From Paenisporosarcina antarctica (GTDB taxonomy: Bacteria > Bacillota > Bacilli > Bacillales_A > Planococcaceae): a DNA stretch of 64,000 nt. The stretch is from the NCBI RefSeq assembly GCF_004367585.1, contig NZ_CP038015.1, positions 373,501 to 437,500 of the forward strand, given 5' to 3'. The notes beneath the pieces were generated by a model. The model did not search any database, was not told where the DNA came from, and saw only the letters and a list, made by a program, of their open reading frames with translations. The translations under genes were made by a program, and so were the position numbers. Positions 1 to 8,446 of the stretch are shown one piece after another (position 1 is the first letter of the stretch; every line of letters begins with the position of its first letter).

Positions 1-1379
1 TGAGGAAGTTTTTCGATAAACTCCCAAGCATTAGCTGCAATGGCTGCTTCTTTAATTATTTCGAGTGGTGGACTTTGATTAAAACCGTACGCCAAGTTGT
101 CTAAGATAGAACCATTCATTAACGGACTTTCTTGCGACACATAGCCGATTCGTCCACGCCAGTCCCCTAAGGGTAAATCACTAATAGCTGTGTGTCCGAC
201 GAAAATAGCTCCACTATTTGGCTCGTAAAAGCGTTCTAATAAAGAGAAAATCGTCGTTTTTCCACCTCCACTAGGACCTACAAAGGCTGTAACTGTTCCA
301 GGGACAGCTTCAAAGGATACATCTGTTAAAATCTTTTTGTCCTCAGAGTAAGAAAAATAAACTTGTTCAAATCTAAGGGATTCTTTATTAATTACTGGAG
401 AACCAGTAATGGTTTCATGGTCTAGTTCCAACATATTTTGAATTCGTTCCGTTGCACCGACTGCTTTTTGATAAGCAGTGAAGAATGAAGCCATTTGAGC
501 AAATGGCACAACAATTTGAAATAAGTAAAAGATAATGGCGACGAGGGAACCTGGAGATAATTGTCCATTTGAAACTTGCATGCCACCATACCCTAAAATC
601 ACGACAAGAATTCCCATCATAATTAACGTCATAATAGGTGAAATAATGGATTGAATACGAGCTTCTTTCAAACCGAATTGAAACAACTTCCCAATGGCTT
701 GATCGCCTTTAAGACTTTCGGTTTCTTCTGCACGGTAAGCTTTAACTAACCGAATATCTGATAAAACCCGACCGAGTAATCCAGAGAATTTAGCCATTTC
801 TTCTTGAGTTCCTTTTGCTACTTTATGCATTTTACGACCTAGAGGAATAATAATAGCCATTGCAAGAGGTACGCTCACTAGCAAAATTAATGTCATTTTC
901 CAATCAATAAAGAATAATATAATGACGGAGCCAATAACTGAAATAATGCCAGATACAAATGTTACTAAATGACCTGTTATAAGCTGCTTTAATATCGAAG
1001 TATCTTGTGTAATCCGACTCATTGTTTCCCCGGTTTCGAGTGAATCGAAATATGGAATGGGTAGTCGTAATACTTTGCGCCATAATTTCATACGTAAATC
1101 TGAAACAATGGTTTCCCCAATGTACGATAACAAATAGTAAGAAACACCACCTGCGATAGCTTGGAGAATAAAGACGATGAATAAAAGTGTGATTATACGC
1201 CAATCGAATATGGCAGTTGTCAATGAGTCAACTAAGTCTTTTGTAACAAGAGGAATAATCAAGCCAGTAATTGTTTCAGCTAAAGCTAATAAAACTGCGA
1301 AGACAGTTATACCAAATGGCCATTTTAATGAACGAATCAGCTGGAAAAATTGTTTTGAAGAAGAAGGTTTTTTAGTCAA
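1..1379 (-). CDS. bmrA: BmrA-like multidrug ABC exporter, 3' end outside window
   Basis: Half-size ABC exporter (membrane domain fused to ATPase) expected to form a homodimer that pumps hydrophobic drugs out of the cell. About 459 residues are visible: hydrophobic TM helices over roughly the first 300, then the nucleotide-binding domain with Walker A GPSGGGKT and the Q-loop stretch YVSQESPLM. The LSGGQ signature, Walker B and C-terminus lie beyond base 1. Residue order closely follows B. subtilis BmrA (e.g. YGGMQVS, QKAVGATERIQNMLE). I place the start at a TTG at 1379, with GAAAGGA about 10 nt upstream; no ATG fits better. It is transcribed away from the GGDEF/EAL gene. No drug specificity can be read from sequence. 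Confidence 0.85.
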   Translation of the reverse strand, partial: MTKKPSSSKQFFQLIRSLKWPFGITVFAVLLALAETITGLIIPLVTKDLVDSLTTAIFDWRIITLLFIVFILQAIAGGVSYYLLSYIGETIVSDLRMKLWRKVLRLPIPYFDSLETGETMSRITQDTSILKQLITGHLVTFVSGIISVIGSVIILFFIDWKMTLILLVSVPLAMAIIIPLGRKMHKVAKGTQEEMAKFSGLLGRVLSDIRLVKAYRAEETESLKGDQAIGKLFQFGLKEARIQSIISPIMTLIMMGILVVILGYGGMQVSNGQLSPGSLVAIIFYLFQIVVPFAQMASFFTAYQKAVGATERIQNMLELDHETITGSPVINKESLRFEQVYFSYSEDKKILTDVSFEAVPGTVTAFVGPSGGGKTTIFSLLERFYEPNSGAIFVGHTAISDLPLGDWRGRIGYVSQESPLMNGSILDNLAYGFNQSPPLEIIKEAAIAANAWEFIEKLP

Positions 1380-1566
1380 GCTATTTCTCGTCCTTTCGTA
1401 CCTATAGGGATGAATAATTTTACATCTTTAATATTAATATATCATACAAGTATTGACTATCTTCAGACATTCCTTGACAATAAAATAAGTGAAAGTAATA
1501 AAAAAGTTGGTATATATATACAATTATTTTATTTGTAATAAATTCAAAAAAACTGGGTGTGACAAC

Positions 1567-3732
1567 ATGTCAAAAAGACAACTACAAACCTACATATTGC
1601 TTTCTATCGTATTAATGACAGTCGTTGCTATAACCATTATTAATTACCAATACACAAAAAAATATGTGTTAGAAACTGTTGAAAAAGAAACGAAGGAACT
1701 TCTAAATAATTTTACAGATGAAACAAACAAATTCTCAAATGAGCGAGTCGTTGAACTTAAATTAATTGCAGATTACCTATTATTACTTGATGGTGAAGAT
1801 GAAGACGTAATAAAATTTCTTAATAAACAGAGTGAAAATATGCCGTTTTTCACTTCTCTTGGTTTTATTAATCCTCAAGGTAAAATCTTGGCTGGAGATG
1901 GATCGGCTTTTCCAGTCAATCAACCTGAATCCTTCGCAAGAGCATTGCAAGGCGAAATCGTTTTTAGTGATTTGTTTCCACTTTATCAAGACTCCAATCA
2001 GATTGTTACAGCTATACGTGTGCCTGTAGGACAAAATGAAGAAATTATTGGTGTAATATCAGGTGTGGTAAATATGGGGAATATTTTAGGTGCCATAGCT
2101 AAAAAATCTAGTTTGCCAGGAACGTTGTATTTATATAAAGAAGATCAGTTAGTGTTCTCAACAACTGATGAAACTTTAGAAGAAAAAGTACCCAATGCCA
2201 AACAATTAGTAAATGAAATGCAAGTGAAGGAAAATGGGTCGAAAATGGTCAATCACAAGACAGGTCATTATGTAATGTATCAACGAGCAGGGGAAGACTG
2301 GACGGTGCTTGTTGATTCGTTTAGTAATGATTTAGAAAGCCATATTTCATCTATTTTTTGGCGAAACATTCTTATTGTTGTACTGACATTCTTAATTTTA
2401 TGTGGTGTTTCAATTTATATCAGAAGAAATGATGTTAGAGAAGATAAAATGCTTAAAAGAGATTTGTTAACTAATCTTCCTAATCGAGTATTGTTTGAAG
2501 AAAAATTAACAAAAGATTTAGACCCTACAAGTTTCAAGAATTTCTCGTTACTTTTCATTAATTTAGATCGTTTTAAAGATATAAATGAACGTATTGGTTA
2601 TCAATTAGGCGACCGTGTATTATTTGAGCTTAGCAATAAAATTCAAGCGTTTGCTAACCGCAATGAATTGTACCGCGTTGGTGGAGATGAGTTTGTTATC
2701 ATCGTTCCATCAAATTCTGAAGAGGAACTAGAATCATTAACAGCTCGTTTAATTAAATTAATGGAGGAACCCGTAGAAGTCTCTTCATTTGAGAGTATTT
2801 GGATAACACTAAGTCTTGGGATACGAAAATCAGTACTTGGCGATTGGCCAGACCTAATGATGCAAGATGCTACATTCGCTGTTCAAGAAGCAAAAAAACA
2901 AGGTGGGAATCGGGCCGTATTCTTTTCACAAGAATTAGCAAATCAAAACGAACGTGCCAGACTTATCGCAAATAACTTGGTACAAGCGCTTTATAATAAT
3001 GAATATTATATGGTGTATCAACCTGTATATGATTTGTCTAATCAGAAAATCACAAGCTATGAGGCTTTAATCAGATGGGAATCTCCATTAATTGGTTCAA
3101 TTTCTCCTGTAGAATTTATTCCGCTTCTAGAAGATAGCGACTTAATTGTTCCAGTTGGAAGATGGATTTTACGACAAGTGGCATTGCAAGTGAAACTTTG
3201 GGAACTTGAAGGATATAATGGTTTTCAAGTCGCTATTAATATCTCAGTTAAACAAATGATGCATCGTGAATTTTTGAATGATGTTAAATCAATTATTCAA
3301 GAAGCAAAAATTTCACCGCGCCGATTAATATTTGAAATTACTGAAACCGTTGCTGTACAAAATAGTGAGTTGGCAACTCAAATTCTAAGTGATTTAAACC
3401 ATTTGGGCGTAAAAACGGCACTTGATGACTTTGGAACTGGTTATTCATCTCTGTCTATTTTGAAACTATTACCTATTCAACAAGTTAAAGTGGATCGTAT
3501 GTTCATTATGGAAATGGAACAAGAAGATAATAAATCACTTGTCATTTTACAAGGAATTATAGACATTGCAAAAAACCTTGGGATGTCTACCGTAATGGAA
3601 GGTGTAGAAACATCCGAACAACTCGAATTACTAAAAAATATGGGTGCTCAAAAAATACAAGGATATTTAATTAGTCGGCCGATCGTTGCGGAGCTTGCGA
3701 TTGAACTTCAAAAGAACACCTGGAAGTATTAA
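1567..3732 (+). CDS. Membrane sensor GGDEF-EAL cyclic-di-GMP protein
   Basis: Turns over the second messenger c-di-GMP at the inner face of the membrane. Order: TM helix (about 7-27), extracytoplasmic Cache/PDC-like sensor (about 30-260), second TM helix (about 262-285), GGDEF domain with intact RVGGDEFVI (about 372-380), EAL domain with EALIRW (about 499). The EAL catalytic set NISVKQ, FEITET, LDDFGTGYSS, QVKVDRMF and EGVET is present, so both cyclase and phosphodiesterase sites look usable. The frame is open to a GTG at 1489, but ATG 1567 directly precedes the first TM helix and is preferred; the SD there is weak. TTGACA at 1474-1479 with TAATAA 16 bp later could be the promoter. Net activity cannot be predicted. 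Monocistronic. Confidence 0.9.
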   Translation: MSKRQLQTYILLSIVLMTVVAITIINYQYTKKYVLETVEKETKELLNNFTDETNKFSNERVVELKLIADYLLLLDGEDEDVIKFLNKQSENMPFFTSLGFINPQGKILAGDGSAFPVNQPESFARALQGEIVFSDLFPLYQDSNQIVTAIRVPVGQNEEIIGVISGVVNMGNILGAIAKKSSLPGTLYLYKEDQLVFSTTDETLEEKVPNAKQLVNEMQVKENGSKMVNHKTGHYVMYQRAGEDWTVLVDSFSNDLESHISSIFWRNILIVVLTFLILCGVSIYIRRNDVREDKMLKRDLLTNLPNRVLFEEKLTKDLDPTSFKNFSLLFINLDRFKDINERIGYQLGDRVLFELSNKIQAFANRNELYRVGGDEFVIIVPSNSEEELESLTARLIKLMEEPVEVSSFESIWITLSLGIRKSVLGDWPDLMMQDATFAVQEAKKQGGNRAVFFSQELANQNERARLIANNLVQALYNNEYYMVYQPVYDLSNQKITSYEALIRWESPLIGSISPVEFIPLLEDSDLIVPVGRWILRQVALQVKLWELEGYNGFQVAINISVKQMMHREFLNDVKSIIQEAKISPRRLIFEITETVAVQNSELATQILSDLNHLGVKTALDDFGTGYSSLSILKLLPIQQVKVDRMFIMEMEQEDNKSLVILQGIIDIAKNLGMSTVMEGVETSEQLELLKNMGAQKIQGYLISRPIVAELAIELQKNTWKY

Positions 3733-3733
3733 A

Positions 3734-3771
3734 AAAAGGAACTTCTCTTTTAATAGAGAAGTTCCTTTTTG
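3734..3771. terminator. Bidirectional intrinsic terminator
   Basis: Stem AAGGAACTTCTCT / AGAGAAGTTCCTT with a short TTTAAT loop and A/T tracts on both sides. It separates the converging GGDEF-EAL and YceI genes. Confidence 0.85.
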
Positions 3772-3782
3772 ATATTTTGCTA

Positions 3783-4304
3783 TTAAGCCGGGTTAGCTTC
3801 TAGTTCGATAGTGATCTTAATGTCTTTACCTACTAATACGCCGCCAGTTTCAAGTGCTTGGTTCCAAGTTAAACCAAATTCTTCACGGTTAATTTTAGTT
3901 TCAGCGCTGAAACCAACTACTTCTTGGCCCCATGGATTTGTACCTTTTCCTTCATATTCAGCATTGAATACAACTGGATTAGTAACGGCTTTTATTGTTA
4001 AATCTCCTGCAATCTCATATTCATCATCTTTTTTTGTAATATTTTTTGCAATGAATTTAATTTCTGGGTATGTTTCAACATCAAAGAAATCAGCTGAACG
4101 AAGGTGATTGTCACGGTCTACGCTTCCGGTAGTAATACTTGCCACTTGAATGTTAAATGCAATTTCGGCATTAGATAAATCTGTTTCTGTAGCTGCTACC
4201 TCCGCAGTGAAATCGCTGAAACTTCCACGTACTTTAGATACCATCATATGTTTTACTGAAAATCCAATACTTGAGTGGGATGCATCTACGTTCCATTTTT
4301 TCAT
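3783..4304 (-). CDS. YceI-family lipocalin-like protein
   Basis: 173-residue member of the YceI family, beta-barrel proteins that bind isoprenoid-type lipids. The family signature is visible: WNVDASHSSIGFSVKHM at the N-terminus, RDNHLRSADFFDVETYPEIKF in the middle and FGLTWNQALETGGVLVG near the end. There is no signal peptide, so it should be cytoplasmic, unlike E. coli YceI. Start ATG 4304 is set by GGAGGAA 7 nt upstream; the frame stays open to a TTG at 4319 that sits on the SD itself. A strong sigma-A promoter lies at 4343-4371. It is divergent from the YodB-like regulator, with a 47-bp palindromic element between them, suggesting redox or electrophile control. The physiological ligand is unknown. 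Confidence 0.88.
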   Translation of the reverse strand: MKKWNVDASHSSIGFSVKHMMVSKVRGSFSDFTAEVAATETDLSNAEIAFNIQVASITTGSVDRDNHLRSADFFDVETYPEIKFIAKNITKKDDEYEIAGDLTIKAVTNPVVFNAEYEGKGTNPWGQEVVGFSAETKINREEFGLTWNQALETGGVLVGKDIKITIELEANPA

Positions 4305-4342
4305 AATTAATTCCTCCAAATTGTTTTTTATTTCTATGCTTT

Positions 4343-4371
4343 ACTATATGCAATAAATATCTCGATGTCAA
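4343..4371 (-). promoter_or_regulatory. Sigma-A promoter of the YceI gene
   Basis: On the minus strand TTGACA (4371-4366), a 17-bp spacer, then TATAGT (4348-4343). It lies about 40 bp before the YceI start codon. Confidence 0.75.
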
Positions 4372-4461
4372 TATGTTTTAATTAAAATATCTTGAATTAA
4401 AGGTATTATATTTGTAGGTTGAATATACTCATATTTCAAAATAAAAATATTTCATAAATTG

Positions 4462-4508
4462 TACTATTTTAAAGTAAGTTATAATACGTAACTTACTTTA
4501 AAATAGTA
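4462..4508. promoter_or_regulatory. Perfect 20-bp inverted repeat, likely operator
   Basis: TACTATTTTAAAGTAAGTTA (4462-4481) and its exact reverse complement (4489-4508) are separated by 7 bp. It sits between divergent promoters for the YceI gene and the YodB/HxlR-type regulator, about 20 bp upstream of the regulator -35 box. Followed by no T-tract, so it is not a typical terminator. An operator for the neighbouring regulator is the simplest reading. Confidence 0.65.
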
Positions 4509-4525
4509 ATTAAATTACTATGTGT

Positions 4526-4554
4526 TTTACATGGATTTTTAATTAAGTTATAAT
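4526..4554 (+). promoter_or_regulatory. Sigma-A promoter of the YodB-like gene
   Basis: TTTACA (4526-4531), 17-bp spacer, TATAAT (4549-4554), 23 bp before the start codon at 4578. Confidence 0.7.
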
Positions 4555-4577
4555 TAAAAGTAATAGAGGTGAGAATT

Positions 4578-4886
4578 ATGAAAGAAACAACAGTTTGTCC
4601 ACGGTTATCAAAAGCTATGGAACTTATCGGGAAAAGATGGACCGGTCTAATCCTATATCAGTTATTAGAAGGACCCCAGCGATTCAACGAAATTGTATCT
4701 TCCTTGCCAGTGAGTGGACGCCTCCTATCTGAACGATTAAAAGAACTAGAAAAAGAAGGATTAGTAGAACGTAATGTTTTTGCAGAAGTTCCTGTGAAGG
4801 TTGAATATTCATTAACTGAAAAAGGTAAAGGGCTAAAAGATGCAATTGCTAACATTGAACAATGGTCAAAAGTATGGTTATCTTGA
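4578..4886 (+). CDS. YodB/HxlR-family transcriptional regulator
   Basis: 102-residue winged-helix regulator of the HxlR/MarR-DUF24 group. It has the family layout: N-terminal Cys in TVCPRL (Cys7), LIGKRWTGLILYQLL, then SGRLLSERLKELEKEGLVER as recognition helix and the wing PVKVEYSLTEKG. Length and motifs track B. subtilis YodB, whose Cys6 senses quinones and diamide; Cys7 here is at the equivalent place, and it is the only Cys, so inter-subunit disulfide or thiol alkylation is plausible. Start ATG 4578 follows AGAGGTGAG; an upstream GTG at 4569 overlaps that SD. It probably represses the divergent YceI gene and itself through the palindrome at 4462-4508. That target is inferred from position. 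Confidence 0.88.
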   Translation: MKETTVCPRLSKAMELIGKRWTGLILYQLLEGPQRFNEIVSSLPVSGRLLSERLKELEKEGLVERNVFAEVPVKVEYSLTEKGKGLKDAIANIEQWSKVWLS

Positions 4887-4961
4887 AAATCACTTGTCAA
4901 ATAGGTCGTCAATACGCATACTATGTAATGAAAAGAGTTAAGCGAAAGGATTTGGCTTTTC

Positions 4962-5876
4962 ATGAATAAACATCGTTGGTTTGACGATATAACAGAAAAA
5001 ATTTCACATGAATCAGTTAAAATAGATGAACCTCTTAACTTGCACACAATGACGAAAATGGGTGGTCGGGCAGATTTATTTGTAGCCCCATCGACAGAAG
5101 AAGAAACCATTTTTGTTGTGGCATATGCTCATCGTAAACAAATTCCATTGTTGTTACTTGGTAATGGTTCTAATATGGTGGTCAGAGATGGTGGTGTGCG
5201 GGGAATCGTCTTGAACTTGTCTAAATTAAATCGAATTGAGATTAACGGTACTCGTGTATATGCCCAAAGTGGTGCTGACATCATTGATGCATCAAAAGAA
5301 GCTGTGAAAGAAACTTTAACGGGGCTGGAATTTGCATGTGGTATTCCGGGTTCTATTGGTGGTGCAATGGCAATGAATGCTGGAGCATACGGTGGTGAGA
5401 TTAAAGATATTATTTTCAGAGCGACTGTCTTGACGCAAGAAGGTGTAAAACTTGTTTTGTATAAAGAAGATCTTGAGTTAGACTACCGTATGAGTGTAAT
5501 TACGAAAAAAGGATATTATGTGTTGTCCGCAGAATTTGATTTAGCACTAGGTAATCAATTGGCGATTGATTCAAAGGTAGCAGATTTAACGGACCTACGT
5601 GAATCGAAACAACCTTTAGAATATCCCTCTGCAGGTAGTGTATTTAAACGACCTCCTGGTTACTTTGCAGGTAAATTAATTCAAGACTGTGAACTGCAAG
5701 GTAAGGGGTTTGGAGGTGCGGAAGTTTCAACGAAACATGCTGGTTTCATTGTAAATAAAAATAACGCAACTGCTACAGACTATATTCAAACAATTGAAAT
5801 GGTTCGCAATAAAGTTCTAGAAAAATTCGGAGTCAACCTGGATCTTGAAGTGAAAATTGTTGGCGAAAACGAATAA
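4962..5876 (+). CDS. murB: UDP-N-acetylenolpyruvoylglucosamine reductase
   Basis: Cytoplasmic FAD enzyme that reduces UDP-GlcNAc-enolpyruvate to UDP-MurNAc with NADPH, the second committed step of peptidoglycan synthesis. The 304-residue length equals the Bacillus enzyme. FAD-binding GNGSNMVVRDGG and GIPGSIGGAMAMNAGAYGG are intact. The catalytic serine region reads YPSAGSVFKRP, and the C-terminal KHAGFIVN block is present. ATG 4962 follows AAAGGA. It stands alone here rather than in a dcw cluster, as in several Planococcaceae, and ends in its own terminator. Confidence 0.97.
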   Translation: MNKHRWFDDITEKISHESVKIDEPLNLHTMTKMGGRADLFVAPSTEEETIFVVAYAHRKQIPLLLLGNGSNMVVRDGGVRGIVLNLSKLNRIEINGTRVYAQSGADIIDASKEAVKETLTGLEFACGIPGSIGGAMAMNAGAYGGEIKDIIFRATVLTQEGVKLVLYKEDLELDYRMSVITKKGYYVLSAEFDLALGNQLAIDSKVADLTDLRESKQPLEYPSAGSVFKRPPGYFAGKLIQDCELQGKGFGGAEVSTKHAGFIVNKNNATATDYIQTIEMVRNKVLEKFGVNLDLEVKIVGENE

Positions 5877-5914
5877 AAAAAGTCTCAAATCCTTTTGGGG
5901 TTTGAGGCTTTTTA
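5876..5914 (+). terminator. murB terminator
   Basis: Stem AGTCTCAAATCC / GGGTTTGAGGCT with a TTTTG loop followed by TTTTT. Confidence 0.8.
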
Positions 5915-5978
5915 CATGCATGTAATGGCAATTACTATTAAACTATAGAGACAACTAGTGTAAAGACAGGAGGGACCA

Positions 5979-7451
5979 ATGGAACAGTTCTCAACAGATG
6001 TTGTTGTATTATTAATGGGTATTTTTCTTTTATGTGGAGTATTGATGACGAAAATTTCTGCAAGAGCCGGTGTACCAGCACTTATTTTGTTTATATTTTT
6101 AGGAATGATTTTAGGTAGTGATATTTCTGGACTAATATATTTTTCTAATGCAAAAGTTGCCCAAATGGTGGGTGTTTTAGCCCTTATCATCATTTTATTT
6201 GAAGGTGGACTACAAACACAGTGGAAGCATGCTCGTCCAGTCCTAGGGGGTTCAATCGTCCTTGCAACACTTGGTGTGGTAATAACAACAGCAATCGTTG
6301 CGGTTGCAGCATACATAGTCTTGGATCTTGGATGGTTAGAAGCATTTCTCCTTGGTTCTATTGTTGGTTCGACAGATGCAGCAGCTGTTTTTTCAGTACT
6401 ATCTGGTCAAAATATTAAACAAAAACTAACATCAACATTAGAAGCTGAATCTGGAACGAATGATCCGATGGCAATGTTTTTAACCATTATATTTATTGAA
6501 TGGATATTGATGCCAGAAATTTCCGCATGGTCATTTGCAGGTAAGTTCTTTATGCAAATGGGACTTGGGGTGTTGTTCGGTTTTGGTCTAGGGTATATCG
6601 CATCAAAAACAATGAATAAAATTAAGTTAGATGCGAGTGGACTTTATGCTGTGCTATCTGCTGGCTTTGCCATTTTTATCTATAGTCTAACTGCTGTATT
6701 AGGTGGGAGCGGATTACTGGCCGTATATATTGCTGCCATGATTATAGGGAATCGAGAATTAACACATAGCCACTCAATTTTCAGGTTTCATGAAGGATTC
6801 GCCTGGTTGATGCAAATTACAATGTTTGTGATCTTAGGACTGCTGGTGTACCCAAGGGATTTGTTGGATTGGGATATCATTTGGAAAGGGCTTGTACTGT
6901 CATTTGTCTTAATTGTGATAGCAAGACCAATTGCGGTATTTGCCTCCACCATTTTCTTTCCTTATAGCAGGAATGAGAAATTATTTATTTCATGGGCTGG
7001 ATTACGTGGAGCTGTTCCAATCGTGCTTGCAACCTTTCCGATGTTAGCTGGTATTGACAATAGTACACTGTATTTCAACATCGTATTCTTTATCGTCTTA
7101 AGTTCAGCTTTACTGCAAGGGTCCACCATTCCATTTTTCGCGAAATTACTTAAAGTGAATGGACCACCTGTTCCAAAACGTATTCATACATTGGAACTTG
7201 TATCAATGGATCGTGCCAATGCAGAAATGTTGGAATTTGAAGTGTCTGAGTTTTCACCGTTTGCCGGACAACTCGTCCAAACGATTGGACTGCCAGAAAA
7301 AACGCTTATTAGTGCTATTATTCGAAAAGGTAATTTAGTCATGCCTACAGGTGGAACAAAGCTTCAAAAGAAAGATATTTTATATATTCTTACTGCAAAA
7401 GAACAAGTAGCCAATGTAAAATTAGTATTAGCCGAAGAATTATTGAAATAA
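5979..7451 (+). CDS. CPA1-type K+(Na+)/H+ antiporter with TrkA_C domain
   Basis: 490-residue membrane protein resembling NhaP2/CvrA potassium-proton antiporters. About 12 hydrophobic helices span residues 5-390. The conserved transport core shows FEGGLQTQW, GSIVGSTDAAAVFSVL, ESGTNDPMA (the Asn-Asp pair of the ion site) and SWAGLRGAVPIVLA. Residues about 400-490 form a cytosolic RCK_C/TrkA_C domain, which usually binds nucleotides or ions and gates transport. ATG 5979 follows AGGAGGGACC, a strong SD. Monocistronic with a strong terminator. The exact cation cannot be determined. Confidence 0.9.
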   Translation: MEQFSTDVVVLLMGIFLLCGVLMTKISARAGVPALILFIFLGMILGSDISGLIYFSNAKVAQMVGVLALIIILFEGGLQTQWKHARPVLGGSIVLATLGVVITTAIVAVAAYIVLDLGWLEAFLLGSIVGSTDAAAVFSVLSGQNIKQKLTSTLEAESGTNDPMAMFLTIIFIEWILMPEISAWSFAGKFFMQMGLGVLFGFGLGYIASKTMNKIKLDASGLYAVLSAGFAIFIYSLTAVLGGSGLLAVYIAAMIIGNRELTHSHSIFRFHEGFAWLMQITMFVILGLLVYPRDLLDWDIIWKGLVLSFVLIVIARPIAVFASTIFFPYSRNEKLFISWAGLRGAVPIVLATFPMLAGIDNSTLYFNIVFFIVLSSALLQGSTIPFFAKLLKVNGPPVPKRIHTLELVSMDRANAEMLEFEVSEFSPFAGQLVQTIGLPEKTLISAIIRKGNLVMPTGGTKLQKKDILYILTAKEQVANVKLVLAEELLK

Positions 7452-7452
7452 A

Positions 7453-7502
7453 GCTGGTAGGCATGCATGACAATGAGTTGTCGGTGCCTACTAGTTTTTT
7501 TG
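7453..7502 (+). terminator. Antiporter terminator
   Basis: Long interrupted stem: CTGGTAGGCA...TGCCTACTAG outside and GACAA-TGAG-TTGTC inside, followed by seven or more T. Confidence 0.85.
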
Positions 7503-7630
7503 TGCTTATTCGCTTATCTCGCATTGGTGAGACAATATCTGAAATTCGCATTGTGATAATGAATGGTGACATTTTAGACGGCAATACGTTAACATTATCT
7601 TCATCAGAGTAATTACTAGGGTGTGTTAAA

Positions 7631-7978
7631 TTGAAAAACATTTTATTAGTGGGCACAGGTGGAATGATGGGCGCACTATTACGCTACAGCGTCATGGTAA
7701 CCACTACAAACGTATTTGTTTTATGGATTGAGAATGGTGTAGGAAGTTTCATTTTAGGGTGGTTAACAGGACGTGCGGCTGCATCAGGGAAATCGGCGTC
7801 GCTATTGTGGACAACAGGAGTCCTAGGCTCATTTACCACCTTTGCCACATTTTCCGCTGAATGGCTTCAATTGATGCAAGAAAATATCATTTTAGCGTTT
7901 GTCTATGGGGTAGGTATGACAATATTTTGTTTTGTTGCAGCAGCTCTTGGTTTTAAGGTAGGAGGATATTTAAAATGA
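7631..7978 (+). CDS. crcB: Fluc fluoride channel subunit CrcB 1
   Basis: 115-residue four-helix membrane protein of the CrcB/Fluc family, which exports fluoride. Family signatures are GGMMGALLRY at the N-terminus, NGVGSFILGWL in helix 2 and GVLGSFTTFATFSAEW at the helix 3 break that supplies the Phe fluoride-binding residues. Start is TTG 7631 behind AGGGTGTG. It overlaps the second crcB by 4 bp (ATGA), so the two products probably assemble as an antiparallel heterodimer, as in other Firmicutes pairs. I looked for a fluoride (crcB) riboswitch in 7503-7630 and did not see its core. Confidence 0.93.
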   Translation: MKNILLVGTGGMMGALLRYSVMVTTTNVFVLWIENGVGSFILGWLTGRAAASGKSASLLWTTGVLGSFTTFATFSAEWLQLMQENIILAFVYGVGMTIFCFVAAALGFKVGGYLK

Positions 7979-8316
7979 CTCTCCTGGCAGTTGCAATTGG
8001 CGGTTGCTTAGGCGCAGTATTTCGCTATATTATTTTGCTGAAAATTAAAGGAACAAGAGGGATAGTAGTAATCAATTGGTTGGGTTCATTTTTAATGGGT
8101 TTCTCACTTCCAATAGCCATTGAAACGAGCTGGTTAAGTATGTTTTGGATAGTTGGATTTTTAGGTGCATTCACAACGTTTTCAACGTTTGCTGTTCAAT
8201 TCGTGGAGAATTGGATCAAAGGAAAGCAACGAAAAGCAATTAGCTATGCATTGTTCACCCTCCTTGGCGGTTTTGTTTTCGTAAGTATTGGATGGTGGTT
8301 AGGATCTCTCATTTGA
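7975..8316 (+). CDS. crcB: Fluc fluoride channel subunit CrcB 2
   Basis: 113-residue partner of the preceding gene. Motifs are GGCLGAVFRY, NWLGSFLMGF and FLGAFTTFSTFAVQF; the last is closer to the consensus GxxTTFSTF than in subunit 1. Four hydrophobic helices. The start codon overlaps the upstream stop by 4 bp (translational coupling), with GGAGGA a few bases ahead. The operon ends at the bidirectional terminator 8395-8446. Confidence 0.93.
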   Translation: MTLLAVAIGGCLGAVFRYIILLKIKGTRGIVVINWLGSFLMGFSLPIAIETSWLSMFWIVGFLGAFTTFSTFAVQFVENWIKGKQRKAISYALFTLLGGFVFVSIGWWLGSLI

Positions 8317-8394
8317 TTCCTGTAAGGTGAATATCGGTTTTGTCTAGTAGAAAATCAAAAGTAATGTGTAAATTGCTCGATATATTATTCAATC

Positions 8395-8446
8395 AAAAAG
8401 GATTCCCACTATGTCAAATTTATTGACGAAGTGGGAATCTTTTTCT
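8395..8446. terminator. Bidirectional terminator between crcB2 and P1 peptidase
   Basis: Stem AAAAAGGATTCCCACT / AGTGGGAATCTTTTT with an inner TGTCAA/TTGACG pairing; A- and T-tracts on both flanks. Confidence 0.85.

Noticed and set aside
904..1203. 99-residue ORF inside the ABC exporter gene
   Set aside because: Same strand but other frame of a clearly conserved gene; no SD and aromatic-rich nonsense composition.
4886..4961. Promoter TTGTCA/TACTAT before murB
   Set aside because: Spacer is 19 bp, too long for a confident call.
7503..7630. Fluoride riboswitch before crcB
   Set aside because: No GGCGATGG-type core or matching pseudoknot found; only a loose repetition of TCGCATTG.
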